Part shown: positions 1 through 11,713 of the stretch, in pieces
Layout: every line of letters starts with the position of its first letter
Position numbering within the stretch: the stretch's first letter is position 1
DNA from: Ectocarpus siliculosus
Lineage: Eukaryota > Sar > Phaeophyceae > Ectocarpales > Ectocarpaceae
NCBI GenBank assembly: GCA_000310025.1
Contig: FN649743.1
Coordinates: forward strand, 2,096,872 to 2,160,871
DNA length: 64,000 nucleotides
Direction: 5' to 3'
Notes under the pieces: model-generated
Databases searched by the model: none
The model's input: only the letters and a program-made list of their open reading frames with translations
Told to the model about the DNA's origin: nothing
Program-made: the position numbers and the translations under genes

Positions 1-156
1 CCCTCGTCACCTAGGGGGAGGGGAAGGGGGCGATAGGAGAACAGCACGTTCATGCGGACCGTCGATCAGCAGATTGAAACCGGTGGTACGCACGGTTTGT
101 TTTGCGCTGGGTCGTTGCAGCTTCAGCAAGCAGCAGCTATGTAGCCGGTGGTAACG

Positions 157-219
157 CTCTCTCTCGGGCCAATCGGTTTGTCGGGATCGAGATTGCTATG
201 GCTGGACCCTACGCGTACC

Positions 220-265
<46 letters not shown>

Positions 266-380
266 CCAATCGGTTTTCCGGGATCGAGGTTGATGAGGCC
301 GGGTCCTATGCGCACTGTCCCTCTCTCTCGGACCTATCGGTTTATCGGGATCGAGATTGATAGGCTGGCCGGTCGCACTG
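157..380 (+). repeat. Degenerate ~65-bp minisatellite, three units
   Basis: Three imperfect units each carry CTCTCTCGGACC(A/T)ATCGGTTT, then a CGGGATCGAG box, then a GGCTGG/GGCCGG and CGCACTGTC-like end. The (TC)n tract at 221-262 is an expansion of the CT block that starts each unit, so the microsatellite probably grew inside the minisatellite. Confidence 0.7.
221..262 (+). repeat. (TC)n microsatellite
   Basis: About 21 uninterrupted TC dinucleotides. The surrounding frames read as Ser-Leu repeats, which are an artefact of the tract. Confidence 0.95.
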
Positions 381-1941
381 TGTCGGCGTTGTGGAGTGTG
401 GAGCGGCAGCTAGGAGTGTTCGCCAGAGAGGGACAAGCGTTTCCCCGGCTCCGCCCGTTTCTCCGCCTCCTGGTGGATGGTGTACTACATGCTACATAGA
501 CAAGAGTCTTAGTTCCCTCTTTCGGTGTGCTTGTTGTTGTTGTTGTTGTTGTTTTTGTTGTTGTTGTTGTGTGGTGTGTACTATCGGCGCTTGGTTGAGA
601 GTGCAGCGGTGCAGGACGTGGGTGGGTTACGTCCGTTGTTTGTTGTGTGTTGAGTCAAGAGTGGTCCGTGACTGTCAACGACGGCTGCAACAACAAAGGT
701 GCGAGTGTGTGTGTGTGTGTGTGCAAGGCACTTGATTAATAGTTGGGCCCACCACCAGGTCGTTGCGGTATACGCTTTTGACGGCTCGTGGCGCTATTAA
801 TAGTCATGGGGGCGGTGCGTGCTCTGTCAACGTTCGCGGGCTTTCTGTGTGTTTCTGTCGCGTTTACAGCGGGCGGCTGTGGCCTTGATTGCCGCAATGC
901 GTTGTGCTGTCTTTCGTTCGATCCTTGCCTGACTGGAAGAACCACTGCCGCGTCTAGCCCATTTACCCGCCCGCCGTTGTTGCTGCGGTGTGTGGATGGC
1001 TGTAGCGCCAGTCATCGCTCCGTTTTTTTTGTGTATGTTCTCTCTTGTGTGCTCAGCTACGGCAGAGCAGTAACACCTGTTTTTTTTTTCTGATTCGTGT
1101 TAGCAACAAGTTGGTGACGTGTTGTTATAAGGGCGAGAGTGCGATTGAGGTCGTTCGGTCTATGCCGAGGGGCACTGGAGCTGCAGCTATCCTGTTTCTC
1201 TTCCGTCCCTCCTCTGGCTGGCGTGCCCAAGGGTGGAAAATGCCGCTATATTAGCCCACTGAAGGCTTTCAGCACACACACCATGTTGTTGGCTTTTTTT
1301 ACGATGTACTGGCGCTGCGGCTGTGGCTGTGGCGGTGGGTCATAATTTCCTGTTGAGGACGCCTGCGCTCAACCCGCCGGGTGGATACGGTGGGGGGCAG
1401 CGCATTGTTTCGCGACGGTACATAGTGTCTGGTGAAAGTGTAGCTGGTGGGGGACGACGAGTCGCTACAGCGGGTGTAAAAGCAACAGAACAACACAAAT
1501 TGCTCCTGATCTGGTTTCCATCAGGCATGTTTTTCTCCAGAGTCGTGAGACAGGTTGAGGCCAGGTGCCCTTTTCCTTCTTGTCGCGAAGAAATCAATGC
1601 GTCTGCGTGGCCCCGCTCCCCGCTCGGGGAGAGGCGGCAACGCCCAACAACAGGGAGGGCAAGGTTGTGAAAACCAACAGTCAGAAGTTGCTCCCCGTTT
1701 TGTTTTTGTTCGTCCGAATCGGCAGCTGTTACACGCATCCTTCCCGTCTTTTTTTCTGACAGGCAAAAGAACCGAGAAATTCGAGGGCAAAGAGAGTGAC
1801 CTTCTCTCCGCCGGCGAACTAGTGACGACGCTTTCCGCTCCCCGAAACCTTTGATTGCAATTGACGGGGTACCTTCAGCAAGAAAGACAAAACTCTTGGG
1901 GGGGGGGGGGGGGGGGGGAAAGGGGAAAAAGGGGGGGGGGG

Positions 1942-2041
1942 NNNNNNNNNNNNNNNNNNNNNNNNNNNNNNNNNNNNNNNNNNNNNNNNNNNNNNNNNNN
2001 NNNNNNNNNNNNNNNNNNNNNNNNNNNNNNNNNNNNNNNNN
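1942..2041. other. Assembly gap (100 N) inside a G-rich tract
   Basis: Exactly 100 N, flanked on both sides by long G runs interrupted by short A blocks. The gap probably reflects failure to sequence or assemble a G homopolymer-rich stretch. Frames crossing it should be ignored. Confidence 0.95.
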
Positions 2042-4541
2042 GGGGCGAGAGGGGAAAGAGGGGGGGGGTCGACAACCTTCTTGTTTGGTGTAGCATGTAG
2101 TCTAGTATGCTTTCCGTGCGGCGCGTTTGAATCCTCACTTGAAGTTGCCCGTGTGTGTTGTGTAGGTTGTTGTCCTCTCGAGGAGGAGCATACAAAGTGA
2201 AAGGTAAAGGTGCACACTTGGCATGCACTTTTCGTTTGACAAAGCGCTATATACAACCCCCGTGACATTGCCTGTGGTGCCGTGGTGCGGAGATGCAAAC
2301 CAAGGGTATCTCTCCCCTTTTGACGACTGCATGTTGTAGCACAGTGACAGACGACCTCGAACGAAATTCGTTTGTGTCCAGGCCTTGTTGTCCTTCTTTC
2401 TTCTCGAAGGAGGATTGATAATATATATATCTGTTTCCCTCTACTCTCTAGTATGGCCTTTTTTTGTTCACGTCTGCCCCCGTCAACCAAGAAACCCACA
2501 CTTTTGTATGCTATATATACGTACCGTAATTGGCGTAAGATGCCACACCCCGTGGACAGGAGTTCCAAACGAAGAAGGTAAATATTCTAATCCTTCCATG
2601 TAAACATTAAGGAATAGTATAAACACACACAGAAAGACTACCCATTCGAGATATACCCACAGTCGAACGGGATGTGGTGGAGTCTTTTCAGTGAGTGGAG
2701 GGAAACCGCCTGGGTACATCGAAGACAGTTATTATTGCCCGTTCTCCATGGCTGCTCGGATAATATTCGAAGGTAGGTATGCGCATGGAGTGTGTGTGTG
2801 GTACCTTATGCAACGCACTGCGCACCCTAAAAAAGACGGATATCAGATTCCTGGATTTGGCCACGGACGCCGTCGGGTCTTTGCTCGTCCACACTACGCC
2901 CGGCTACGGATGGTATAGTCTAAAGTGTGTAACAAACCCCCTCTCCCTCGCTCTCACACGATCTTCTTGTTTGTTTGTTTTCCCTTAGTTCTCTCCACGT
3001 CCTGCCACTCCGCTTGCTAGGAAGAACGAACATACGTACACTTATTTCTCCCACAGCAGCAGTGTTCGGTGTGTGCTTTCTGAAGCCAACATGACTGCGT
3101 AGTGTCGGCGGTGATCCTGGCGGGTCTCTAAGAGCATCTATCTCCTCTGTCTGGATGAAGTATGTCGAACCTGCTTGCTTTCTTCCGGAAAAAATATCAG
3201 AAACAAAGCCGTGAGCTTCCCCCGGTCCATTGTCATCACGTTGTCACTTGTACCCATAAACGAATTCAGTCAACGTTGCTAGTGAGTGTTCTCTGCGCTC
3301 AGAGCACAGATGGACGGGAAGGGGCATTGTTTGGTTACAACGCAAGTGTTTGATGGATTCACGCTGCTCCTCACACCACCTCCGGTGCAATCCGGTGCGC
3401 TCTCATTGATCGGTGCAACCCCGATCCCCCCCCTTTGTCCCAAAGTGTTTTTTTTTTTCGAGATTGGCGGGGAAACTTCCATTTACTTCCGCATCCAAAC
3501 AGCCGCGCCGCCGCTCTCGCTGACGGCAAACTGACAGCACTATTTGATTGCCCTCGGTCTCTCTCTGCTGTCGTCCTCTCCTTTGATCCCTTTGGGCCGT
3601 TCTCTGCAGAAGCAGAGGGGCTGTACAACTTCTTGGCCTTCGGCGCTAGAACGCGTGAGATAGCCGCACTCCACGGCACGCTCATCAGGACTTGGGACAA
3701 CCCGCCGGGTCGTTTCGACCGTCCAAGTCAGGAGAAAGGGGGACACCGTCTCATCTAGGTGAGAGAGAGACAAATATGCTTATTTGCCAACGTGCCAGCG
3801 TCAGCGATAGCAAGCAACACCCGCCGCTAGCGTACCGCACTCGAACACCCGCCGCCTTTCTTGGCGACCGGCTGGTGATCGAGCCTGGCAGCCAGCGCGG
3901 TCAGGCGAGGCTGCTGTCATCATCGGTCTTCTCTTTTTATGCTCTTCGAAAAAATTGAAACGTGACGACACGGCGGGTGTGCTGGTACACACTGCTGCAA
4001 ATGCAGACTTCGGGGCACGACGAATTGAATGTTTGTGGCAGGACCGCGGGCGTTTCGATGCGTCACGCGGCGGCAGAGGACGTCGCGCTTTTGTAAGCAC
4101 GCGTACGTACTTTTTAGTACTCGAGACGTGGTGGATTCTTCCGTGGAAAACTGCTGCGTCATGTCGGGAGGAGTTGATCCCTCATGTGCTCACACACACC
4201 ACGTTGATTTGTTGTCGTTTGGCCACAGGCGGCAAAATTGCGGAAGAAAAACGCTCCACTGGCCGCGGACGGTACGTTGGAACGTTCCGAAGTTTGCTGA
4301 CTTTTGCAGCAACCTGCCAACTGCTGCCGCCATCGATCATCCATACCGCCGTTGTTCCTAATTTGGTGTGCACACTGCTGTGTCTGTGGTCGTGCATTTT
4401 TGGTTCCGAACTTGTTGTGTGTTGGGAACACGGCAACAGAAGGGGTGGAGGCGGAGGCAGACGCGCGGCGGCGCCACCAAACCAGCAGTGACTGACGATC
4501 ACGCACTCCTCCTCCCGTCAAGAGTTTCAGCGCCACGAGGA

Positions 4542-7500
4542 ATGGAACTAAGCGAGCTCTCTATGGAAATGATCAGCATGAGTTCAGCAGCGAACAACAA
4601 GATGGCCGACGGCAGCGGCGGCGGCAGCACGGCGGCGGCGCTGGGGCACCACTCCCAGTCCTCCACCAACATGAGCAAGTCCATCAGCGGGGCTTCCCTC
4701 TCCTCCTCTCAGGCAACGCACCGTACCCAGTGCAGCTCGGGGATGAGCTCGGTGTCCGCCCGCCTCGGGAACCTCTCGAGCTCGCCCGCCTCCCCGTTAG
4801 CGGACACCACCACAACAACTTCGGGCGCCGGCGCCGGCGGAGCGCCGGCGGTGGCAGCGGCAGCGGCGGGTCACCCACACCCGGTCGCCGCCGCCCCGGT
4901 CGCCGGCGGAGGCAAGACGGTGCTCGCGGGCGTCGCGCCGTCCTGCTTCGGGAAGCTGCGGCGGCGGGGCAGGTTCTCCAAGTGGCGCGAGTCCGTCTAC
5001 TTTGAGCTGCGCAGCACGGCGCTGCTGGCCTTCACCGACAACAAGCCCGGCAAGAACACGGGTACCACTGCTGGTGCCGCGGGCGGCGGCGGCGGCAGCA
5101 GCAGCAGCGGCGGAAGCTTCGCGTGCCTCGCCGCCAAGATCATGCACCCGCGGCACTCGGCACACGCCGGGGTGGAGTGGGGCTGGAGCATGGACCTGTG
5201 CGGGGCGGAGCGGGTCGTCGAGCTTCCGGGGTCGACGAAGAAGGACACGTTTGCCTTCGCGGTTGAGTTTCCGGCCAGGGACAGGAAGAAGACGCTGGTG
5301 CTCGCCGCACCGACGGCGGTCGACCGGGAGAGGTGGATGGCGGCGATGGACAAGGCGAAGCGTTGCGTGCACGCGGAGGTGAGAGCAAAGAAAGCTCCTG
5401 CAATTGGTGTTGCTGCACAGCCAGAAGCAGAATCTTGAGTTCGGTGCCAGCTTGAGGAACATGAATCGTGTGTTTTACACCCGTTTAGGATACCCGCTAC
5501 GTAATATTGTTCTTATTGCGAACGAGCGTGCGCACACACATGGATGTACCATTACTTGCGTGAACATGTACGTACCATATGCATATATCCATGAGGAGAG
5601 CTCCAAAATGTTTCGTGTACTACATATTTCATCACCTGATGCCGCAGCAGTACGCAAAGAAAAAAGTTTCATTGCGTGAAGTGTTCATTTTTTTGGCGTC
5701 CACCGGCCTGAGAAGAAGCCACGAAGCACTCGTCATGAATTTAAAGCGCTCTTGTGTGCGTCTCCCTCTACCGCCCCACGTTTTAAGAAGTATTTTTCTG
5801 TGTGTGTACTTATTTTAGTAGATTTACCGTGTCTGGCGTTCATTCCCACCCGACAAATGTATATATTCTGAAAAGTGAGGGATGGGGGGAAAGCAAAAAG
5901 CACCAACGCGGCCGGCTTCAGCAGCCTCAGCAGCCGCAGCGCGAGAAGTCATCACGATTTGTCTTCTATTTAGTCTCCCGTCCTCATGACCGTTGCATAC
6001 CGCTGCTGCGACTGTAAGAACAGCGCAAGCTCGGCTTGCAGGTCTTTTCGCAAAAAGCGAGAAGAGAGGACCGTATGTAGGTATTGAGACCCCTGTAGTG
6101 GCCCCCCGAAAATATATTGATACCATGGGTCGGCACGCTTCCGTCCCACGTACCACCCCTCTTCTGCCGGACAACATTATTTCCTACATGCCAGGTACTA
6201 GTATTTTACCAGGTTTGCATATATATGAAGTGAGTTTCTTTGCCAGGCCAAGCTGTCTGCTGCTGCCGCGTGATATCTAGCTTATGGGATACTCGAAGTA
6301 TATAGAGATGACGACGATCGTCGAACAATTCCACAATTCCGCATCATCGGTCGGTCTCCAGACGAAAAACAGCGAGGCAGCAGCACGCGTGCGTGGTATG
6401 CTGCTGGCTGCACAGATAAACCTGTTCTCTGTGAACCTACGCTGCTGTTCTTTCGGCCACGCTTGATGTTTCTACGGACAGCCCCCCCTAAGGTACGTTA
6501 GGCCGTCCTTTCCAGATTATGTATAATTTACGGTTGTTGTCGGCGTTTTGTACTCTGCGGGATCGATCATGTGTCTGTCCAATCAGGAGCGCACACGCCT
6601 AGCTGGCATGGGAGCATGTTGGTGGCTGCTTCGCACGAAAGGGCCTGTATCGATCAGCAGCAGCACGTACACGTATATAAATGCGCCAGTGGCTCTTTTT
6701 TTCTCGAACAGATCCCGCCGCCGCAAGCGGAGCGATAGATAGCGTGCACCCGTTTGTATGCGCGTATTTATTAATATATATCTAAATTAAAAGAGGGACT
6801 GCTGTGTGTTTAATCGAGGCTGTCTTTTAGGCGTACGCATGCGCGGAATATGAGTTGGTGATAATTGACGTCACCTCTTGGCCTCTGGTACGTCCAGCCT
6901 GCCCTGCCAGCCGCCGCCTTTTTCTGCACCTGTACCGTTGGGTCAAGCGGCAGCCACGAGCACCTTTATTTCTTTTTCTTTTTTGACGCCGCGTGCACTA
7001 CTGCTGTGGGGTCTACAAAGCGGGCAGACGACTGCGTTTAGCAAGACGAGCTGGCTCCTAACTAGCCTCCCCATTGTTATTATGTTATTGTGCAGTAGAG
7101 GGAGGTGGTAATAGAAGAAATTTGCTTGTATTTGTTAGATCCACCATGTTTTTCGGTGTGCAGGAACAATAGACGCCTGACGCCCCAGGCGTGAAAGGGC
7201 GGGAGACTCGCTGCCGCGCATGTCGACTCTCTACGGAGTCTACTTCAAACTCTTGGGAGGGAAAAACACCCGACGCCGACGTTGGTTTGCCCGCCCGTCG
7301 AACGTGCCTCTTGTCTCTCTCTTGTCTCGGAAGGCATGCTTGTTGCGACGCCCGGCACGTATGCATATATGATAGCTTCGATGGTTGCCACCGCCCGTGT
7401 TTCGCGCGGTCTCGTGTTTTTAGCACGCACGATCTCGCCGCAGGGTGTATCGTGGTTGCGTCCATGGACGGTAAACAGCAATATTTGCAACTTCATTGAT

Positions 7501-10500
7501 TATTTGGTGGATTCCTGAAAGGTCGGGTGTGCATTTTTCTCGCTGCATCTGCTCGACCCTCCATATTTTTATTTCCTGTCTGCACGGGCGGGAACAAACC
7601 AGCGGTTATACACACCTAGGGACAAGAGTCGCCCCATTCAAGCTGATCGGCACCCCCATCCAACCGAACGAGGTTTTGTGACACGTATTCAACAATGAAA
7701 AATACATGTAAAATATACGTTATGGGTGTGTTTGGGCGGGTTTGTCGTTGAGCAAGCAGGGAGAAGAGAACTGCCATAATTTTTTACTTTTTATTTGTCA
7801 GTAATTTTTTCGGCGAGCTGACTACCTCGAGTATTTAATATTACCAAATGTTAGTGTGTTTCCGGACGGTTTGTGCTGTAGGTAACATGCGCCGAATGTA
7901 CAGATGCACGACGTATGTATATTACTATTGTTAATGTGTTTCCGGACCAGCGACACGTCGCCAGAAATCCCTACTGAGAGCTGTTTATTTTTAGTCTCCG
8001 CGCATGCACATGCATGTCAAATTGCCTCTGACTATTTTTTTTCTTTGGTGCTTCATACATGTAGAGACGCTAATCCCCGTAGCCATACGCAATAAACCTG
8101 CCCCGCTTGTTACGGTCGGTTTCGCGTCTTGTGCCTACGGCTGCAGCGATTGGCCATGTGCCCGAAAAGCCATAAAGGGAGAGCTGCTCAAGTACGGCAC
8201 TCGGACGTGGACACATTTTGTAAACACCACGTTATATTTTCCGCGCAATTTCTCCGCGACAGGATGGGAGAACTTCGGCGTAGCTGCCGGTTCGGGGAGA
8301 GATTTTGACGTCGTTTGTTGCTCTTGCAGTTAAATGGCACGGAAACATACGCGGGGGTCCACGTGACCTCCGTGCAGCAATCATTGTTTGCCCTATTGCG
8401 CCCACCCGCCGGCACCGGTCTCCTCGTGTTATCTATATCCATCCGCGTTCTCATGGTACCCGCTGCTACTCAGGCTTACGTCTCTCTGCCTTTTCTTGTG
8501 CTTGTGCTTGTGCTTATGCTTGTGCTTCCGTGCCCACGACCATGTGCCAAAAACAACGGCCGCGAATTGCGCTTCAGAATTTTGAGCCCCTGTCCGTGAT
8601 CGGAGAGGGCCACTTCGGCAAGGTGTTGTTCGTGCGCTGGAACAACGGCGCTACCATCTCCTCCTCCTCTTCAAGCACCGCTGCCACTAGCAGAAGCAGC
8701 AGCGGCAGCAGCAGCAGCAGCGGCGGCGGCGGCGGGAGAGATAAAAGGCCCTCGGCGGCGGCGGCGGCGGGATTGTTTTCCTCCGCAGCGACGATCGACG
8801 AGGGAGCGGAAGAGGGGGGCGGCAGGGAAGGCGGCGGCTATGCGATCGGCGAGGACGTCGACAAGGCCCGTGCCGACGAGGCCGAAACCGACGCCGAGGA
8901 CGCCGACACCGACGCCGAGGCCGCGGACGCCACCACCAAGGCCGCGGACGCCACCACCAAGGCCAACACCATAGCCAACACCAAGCCGGCGTCCTCCTCC
9001 AAGTACAGCGATCGCACCGTGGAGGACTCGATCTCCCGCAGCGGCCGGCACGGCTGCGACCGCTACCTGGCGGTGAAGGAGGTGGCCCTCCACAAGGGCA
9101 CCTCCCTGCCGGGAGTCCTCAACGAGCGGCAGATTCTGGGCGTCCTGCAGGAGCACCCCTTCGTCGTGACCCTCCGCTGCGCGTGGCGCAGGGGCAACTA
9201 CCTGTACTACGGCCTGGACTTCCTGCCCGGGGCGGACCTGTTCGAGCTGTTCCGCCGCAACGCGATAAAGATGGACCTGCAGTCCGCCAGGGTGTACGGC
9301 GGGCAGGTGGCGCTCGCGCTGGAGCACCTGCACAACCACGGCATCTGCTACAGAGATCTCAAGGTGCGTGTTGTGTGTGTTGTTGTGTGTGTGTAAGCGT
9401 GCACTCGACGGGCGGTTGCTTGGGCGTTTGTTTTGTTTTGGTTCCGTATCTGACGTCCTCCAATTGGTTCTTGTGCTATTGTGTGCTCGTGCTGTGCACG
9501 GGTGTCTGGTTGTTATCGTGTTGGTCGCTGTGTCGGCGTCGACTCTGTTCTATAGCCGTCGTTTGGGGTTCTGCGGCAGGTGGCAAGTCTTGTCTCTCGA
9601 GAGAAGGGACAACGCGAGCGCTTTACATCTGGTTATCCTGTATTTGCTTGTGTTTTTGCTGGCGCGCCGTCTTGCTGTGCATTGTATGCGTAACCCACTT
9701 CAACTTGGAAACGGTTATGTGGACTACTTGACTATGCATACATCTGTAGCAAGACTGCACACAGATTTGTAAATTTTTCTCCATGGTTGGTCGAGGTTCG
9801 AACATCAAAAACACGTCTGCTGTGGGTTGGTCCAGCCTGCTTACTTTATTTTCAACTTGCATCACACCCTTTTGATGACACTGCAGTGCTCTCATCGAGC
9901 CCGCCCCGGAGCGACCCCTTGTATGCATGTGATGTTTTGCGTATCCCCGGCAAGCGCACTGGCTCAGGCAGCAGTCGAGTTAGATCACGCGTGGGCCTCA
10001 GCCTGCAGTGCCGGTAGGCTCTATCACCAAATACTATTTTTTGTCTGCCTTGGGCCTGTGTTCTCTTAGACCCGTCCTGTTGTGGTTTTTCATGTGGCCC
10101 ATCACGCAGCGAACTCTGAAGGCTCCCCCCCCACCGGCTGACCCCTTTTTTTTTCGTATCCTGCGTCGCCCCCCTCTGTGTGTTCCTTGCTCGTTCCTCG
10201 TTCTTTTTCCGCGATCATCTTACAACGCGTACACGGTACATTGCTACGATGACGGCCTCCGTTGCCGCCGGCTCAAAAACGAACCATAAAAACAAATAAA
10301 AAATCGAACGAACGAACGAACGAACGAACGAACAAACAAACAAACAAACGAACAGCCCGAGAACATCCTTGTCGACGCCAAAGGCCACCTGTGCCTGGCC
10401 GACATGGGCCTCAGCAAGATTTTGGGCACGGGCGAGAACGCGGTTCGGACGATGACGGTGTGCGGCACCAGGGCCTACCTGGCGCCCGAGATGGTCCTTC

Positions 10501-11713
10501 GCAAGCCCTACGGCCTGTCTGTGGACTTCTGGCAGTTCGGCTGCTTCGTCTACGAGCTCTACGCGGTGAGTTGTTGGTTGTGTTTGTCGTAGTTATTTAT
10601 AGATATCCCGCCCTTTTTGTTTTTTTTTCCGTTGATCTCGTTTGGGAACACATCGTGTGGTATGATAGTGCGTGTTTATTGTTTCGTCGACCGCTGTCCG
10701 GCTGACCAATGAAAAAACGTCAGTCTCGGTGCGGCTGAAAAAAAAAAACTTTTTAAGGTCGTGTTGTGTGTGCTTTTGTTTGATTGGCATCGACCGCGCT
10801 ACTGCTGTGTAGCTGTGTACCTGACACTCCAGCGTTTGCATCAGCAGCAGCACCAGGTGTTTCGTGTGACCCGCAAAGCCACTCGCTCTGGCCTACTCCT
10901 GCCCTGACGTGACGCCTCCATCGCGAACAAGTAATAGTGGTGGTGGTAGTGGAGTGTCTAGTGCGAGCGCATTTCTGGTGGTGGAAGGAATTTGGGCTAT
11001 AATGACCGTTGATGCTTAGATACCGATCCCCAACTCCGAACAAAACTCGGCCTCTTTCAAGTAAACGCGGCGTTCATATAATACCCGACGGAGCACGTTT
11101 CTTTGTTCATGTCGTGACCCTCCCCCTCCTTCCGACGTAAAAAATTCTCCCTCCACAGGGCCACTCCCCCTTCTGGAAGCCGAGGTCCGGTCCCCCGGGC
11201 CGCTCGCACGACCAGACCGTGGCCCTCATCCTGGCTGGCGAGATCCACTTCCCGAGATCCATCGGCCCCGTCGCCAAGGCCCTGATCAAGGACCTCTTGG
11301 GCAAGGAGGTGGAGGCCCGCCTTGGCTGCAGGCCTTCTTCTCCCTCCTCCTCGTCCGTCCCGCCGCCGCCGGCAGCACCGGCTTCTTCCGCTGCAGCGGC
11401 GGGGGCGGCGGGGGGCAGCAGCAGGGGCCCCGGGACGTTGGCCGCGCGGCCCGCCGCCGCCGCCGGGGGCTGGCTCAGCGTCAAGCAGCACGGGTTCTTC
11501 AAGGACATGGACTGGGAGGCGCTGCTGAGGGGGGACGTGGCCGCGCCGATCAAGCCCGCGGGGATGGGGCGGAGCATGGTGGGCAACTTCGCGAGGGAGT
11601 ACACGAGGCAGCGCGCGGGGTGGGGCGGGGACCAGCAGGAGCTGCGCGACGTGGCCGAGAAGGAGGGGCTGTTCAAGCGAGAGCTCATGGGCTTCGACTT
11701 CGTGCGCGGTTGA
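4542..11713 (+). CDS. PH domain + AGC-type Ser/Thr protein kinase (PKB/AKT-like layout)
   Basis: Inferred exons: 4542-5378, 8578-9363, 10356-10565, 11159-11713; all GT-AG, all introns phase 0, total 795 aa. Residues ~1-135 are Ser/Ala/Gly-rich. A PH domain (~136-275) starts GKLRRRGRFSKWRESVYFEL and keeps the C-terminal helix Trp (RERWMAAMDKAKR). It would bind phosphoinositides or protein at membranes. The kinase domain has the glycine loop GEGHFGKV (~288), catalytic Lys in YLAVKEV (446), helix-C Glu in NERQ, YRDLKPEN (Asp539), DMG in place of DFG (557-559), activation-loop Thr573/575 and APE (584-586). A ~130-residue Ser/Gly/acidic insert lies between the glycine loop and the Lys. The tail has a turn-motif-like NFAREYT and ends in GFDFVRG, like an AGC hydrophobic motif with Asp in place of the phospho-Ser/Thr. 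Start chosen at ATG MELSELS; further exons could lie in the 3.2-kb first intron. An alternative is two genes, the kinase starting at ATG 8542. Confidence 0.8.
10305..10354 (+). repeat. (CGAA)n/(CAAA)n tetranucleotide array ending in the exon-3 splice acceptor
   Basis: About 12 tetranucleotide units run directly into the ...ACGAACAG acceptor of kinase exon 3 (exon starts at 10356, PENILVD). The pyrimidine-rich stretches lie upstream at ~10123-10215, so the repeat separates tract from acceptor. The acceptor is fixed by phase continuity and by completion of the DLK-PEN motif. Confidence 0.85.
10683..10803 (+). repeat. Dispersed CCAAT/CRE-core repeat, copy 1 (kinase intron 3)
   Basis: Contains the core CGGCTGACCAATGAAAAAAC followed by GTCAGTCTCGGTGCGGCTGAAA, then a GT/T-rich spacer and GGCATCGACCGCGCTAC, which is the start of a further unit. 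The same module occurs at 40545-40700, 41090-41240 and 46455-46515. Confidence 0.8.

Larger units (their letters stand above)
1..4541. other. Repeat-rich region without a convincing gene
   Basis: I find no open frame here with recognisable domain content or a phase-consistent exon chain. The sequence is rich in GT/T tracts, CT tracts and homopolymers, and resembles the introns and untranslated regions elsewhere in the window. It holds a minisatellite (157-380), a CT microsatellite (221-262), a TTG microsatellite (about 531-570), a GT tract (about 703-721) and an assembly gap in a G-rich stretch (1942-2041). The last few hundred bases probably include the promoter and 5' untranslated region of the kinase gene starting at 4542. 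The frame open from 4368 into that gene has a Cys/Trp-rich start that looks non-coding. Confidence 0.6.

Noticed and set aside
391-735. Cys-rich open frame resembling a cysteine-rich peptide
   Set aside because: The Cys run is a translation of (TTG)n/(TGT)n microsatellite DNA.
3955-4491. 178-codon plus-strand frame before the kinase gene
   Set aside because: Trp/Cys/Arg-rich without motif; lies where the promoter and leader of the kinase gene are expected.
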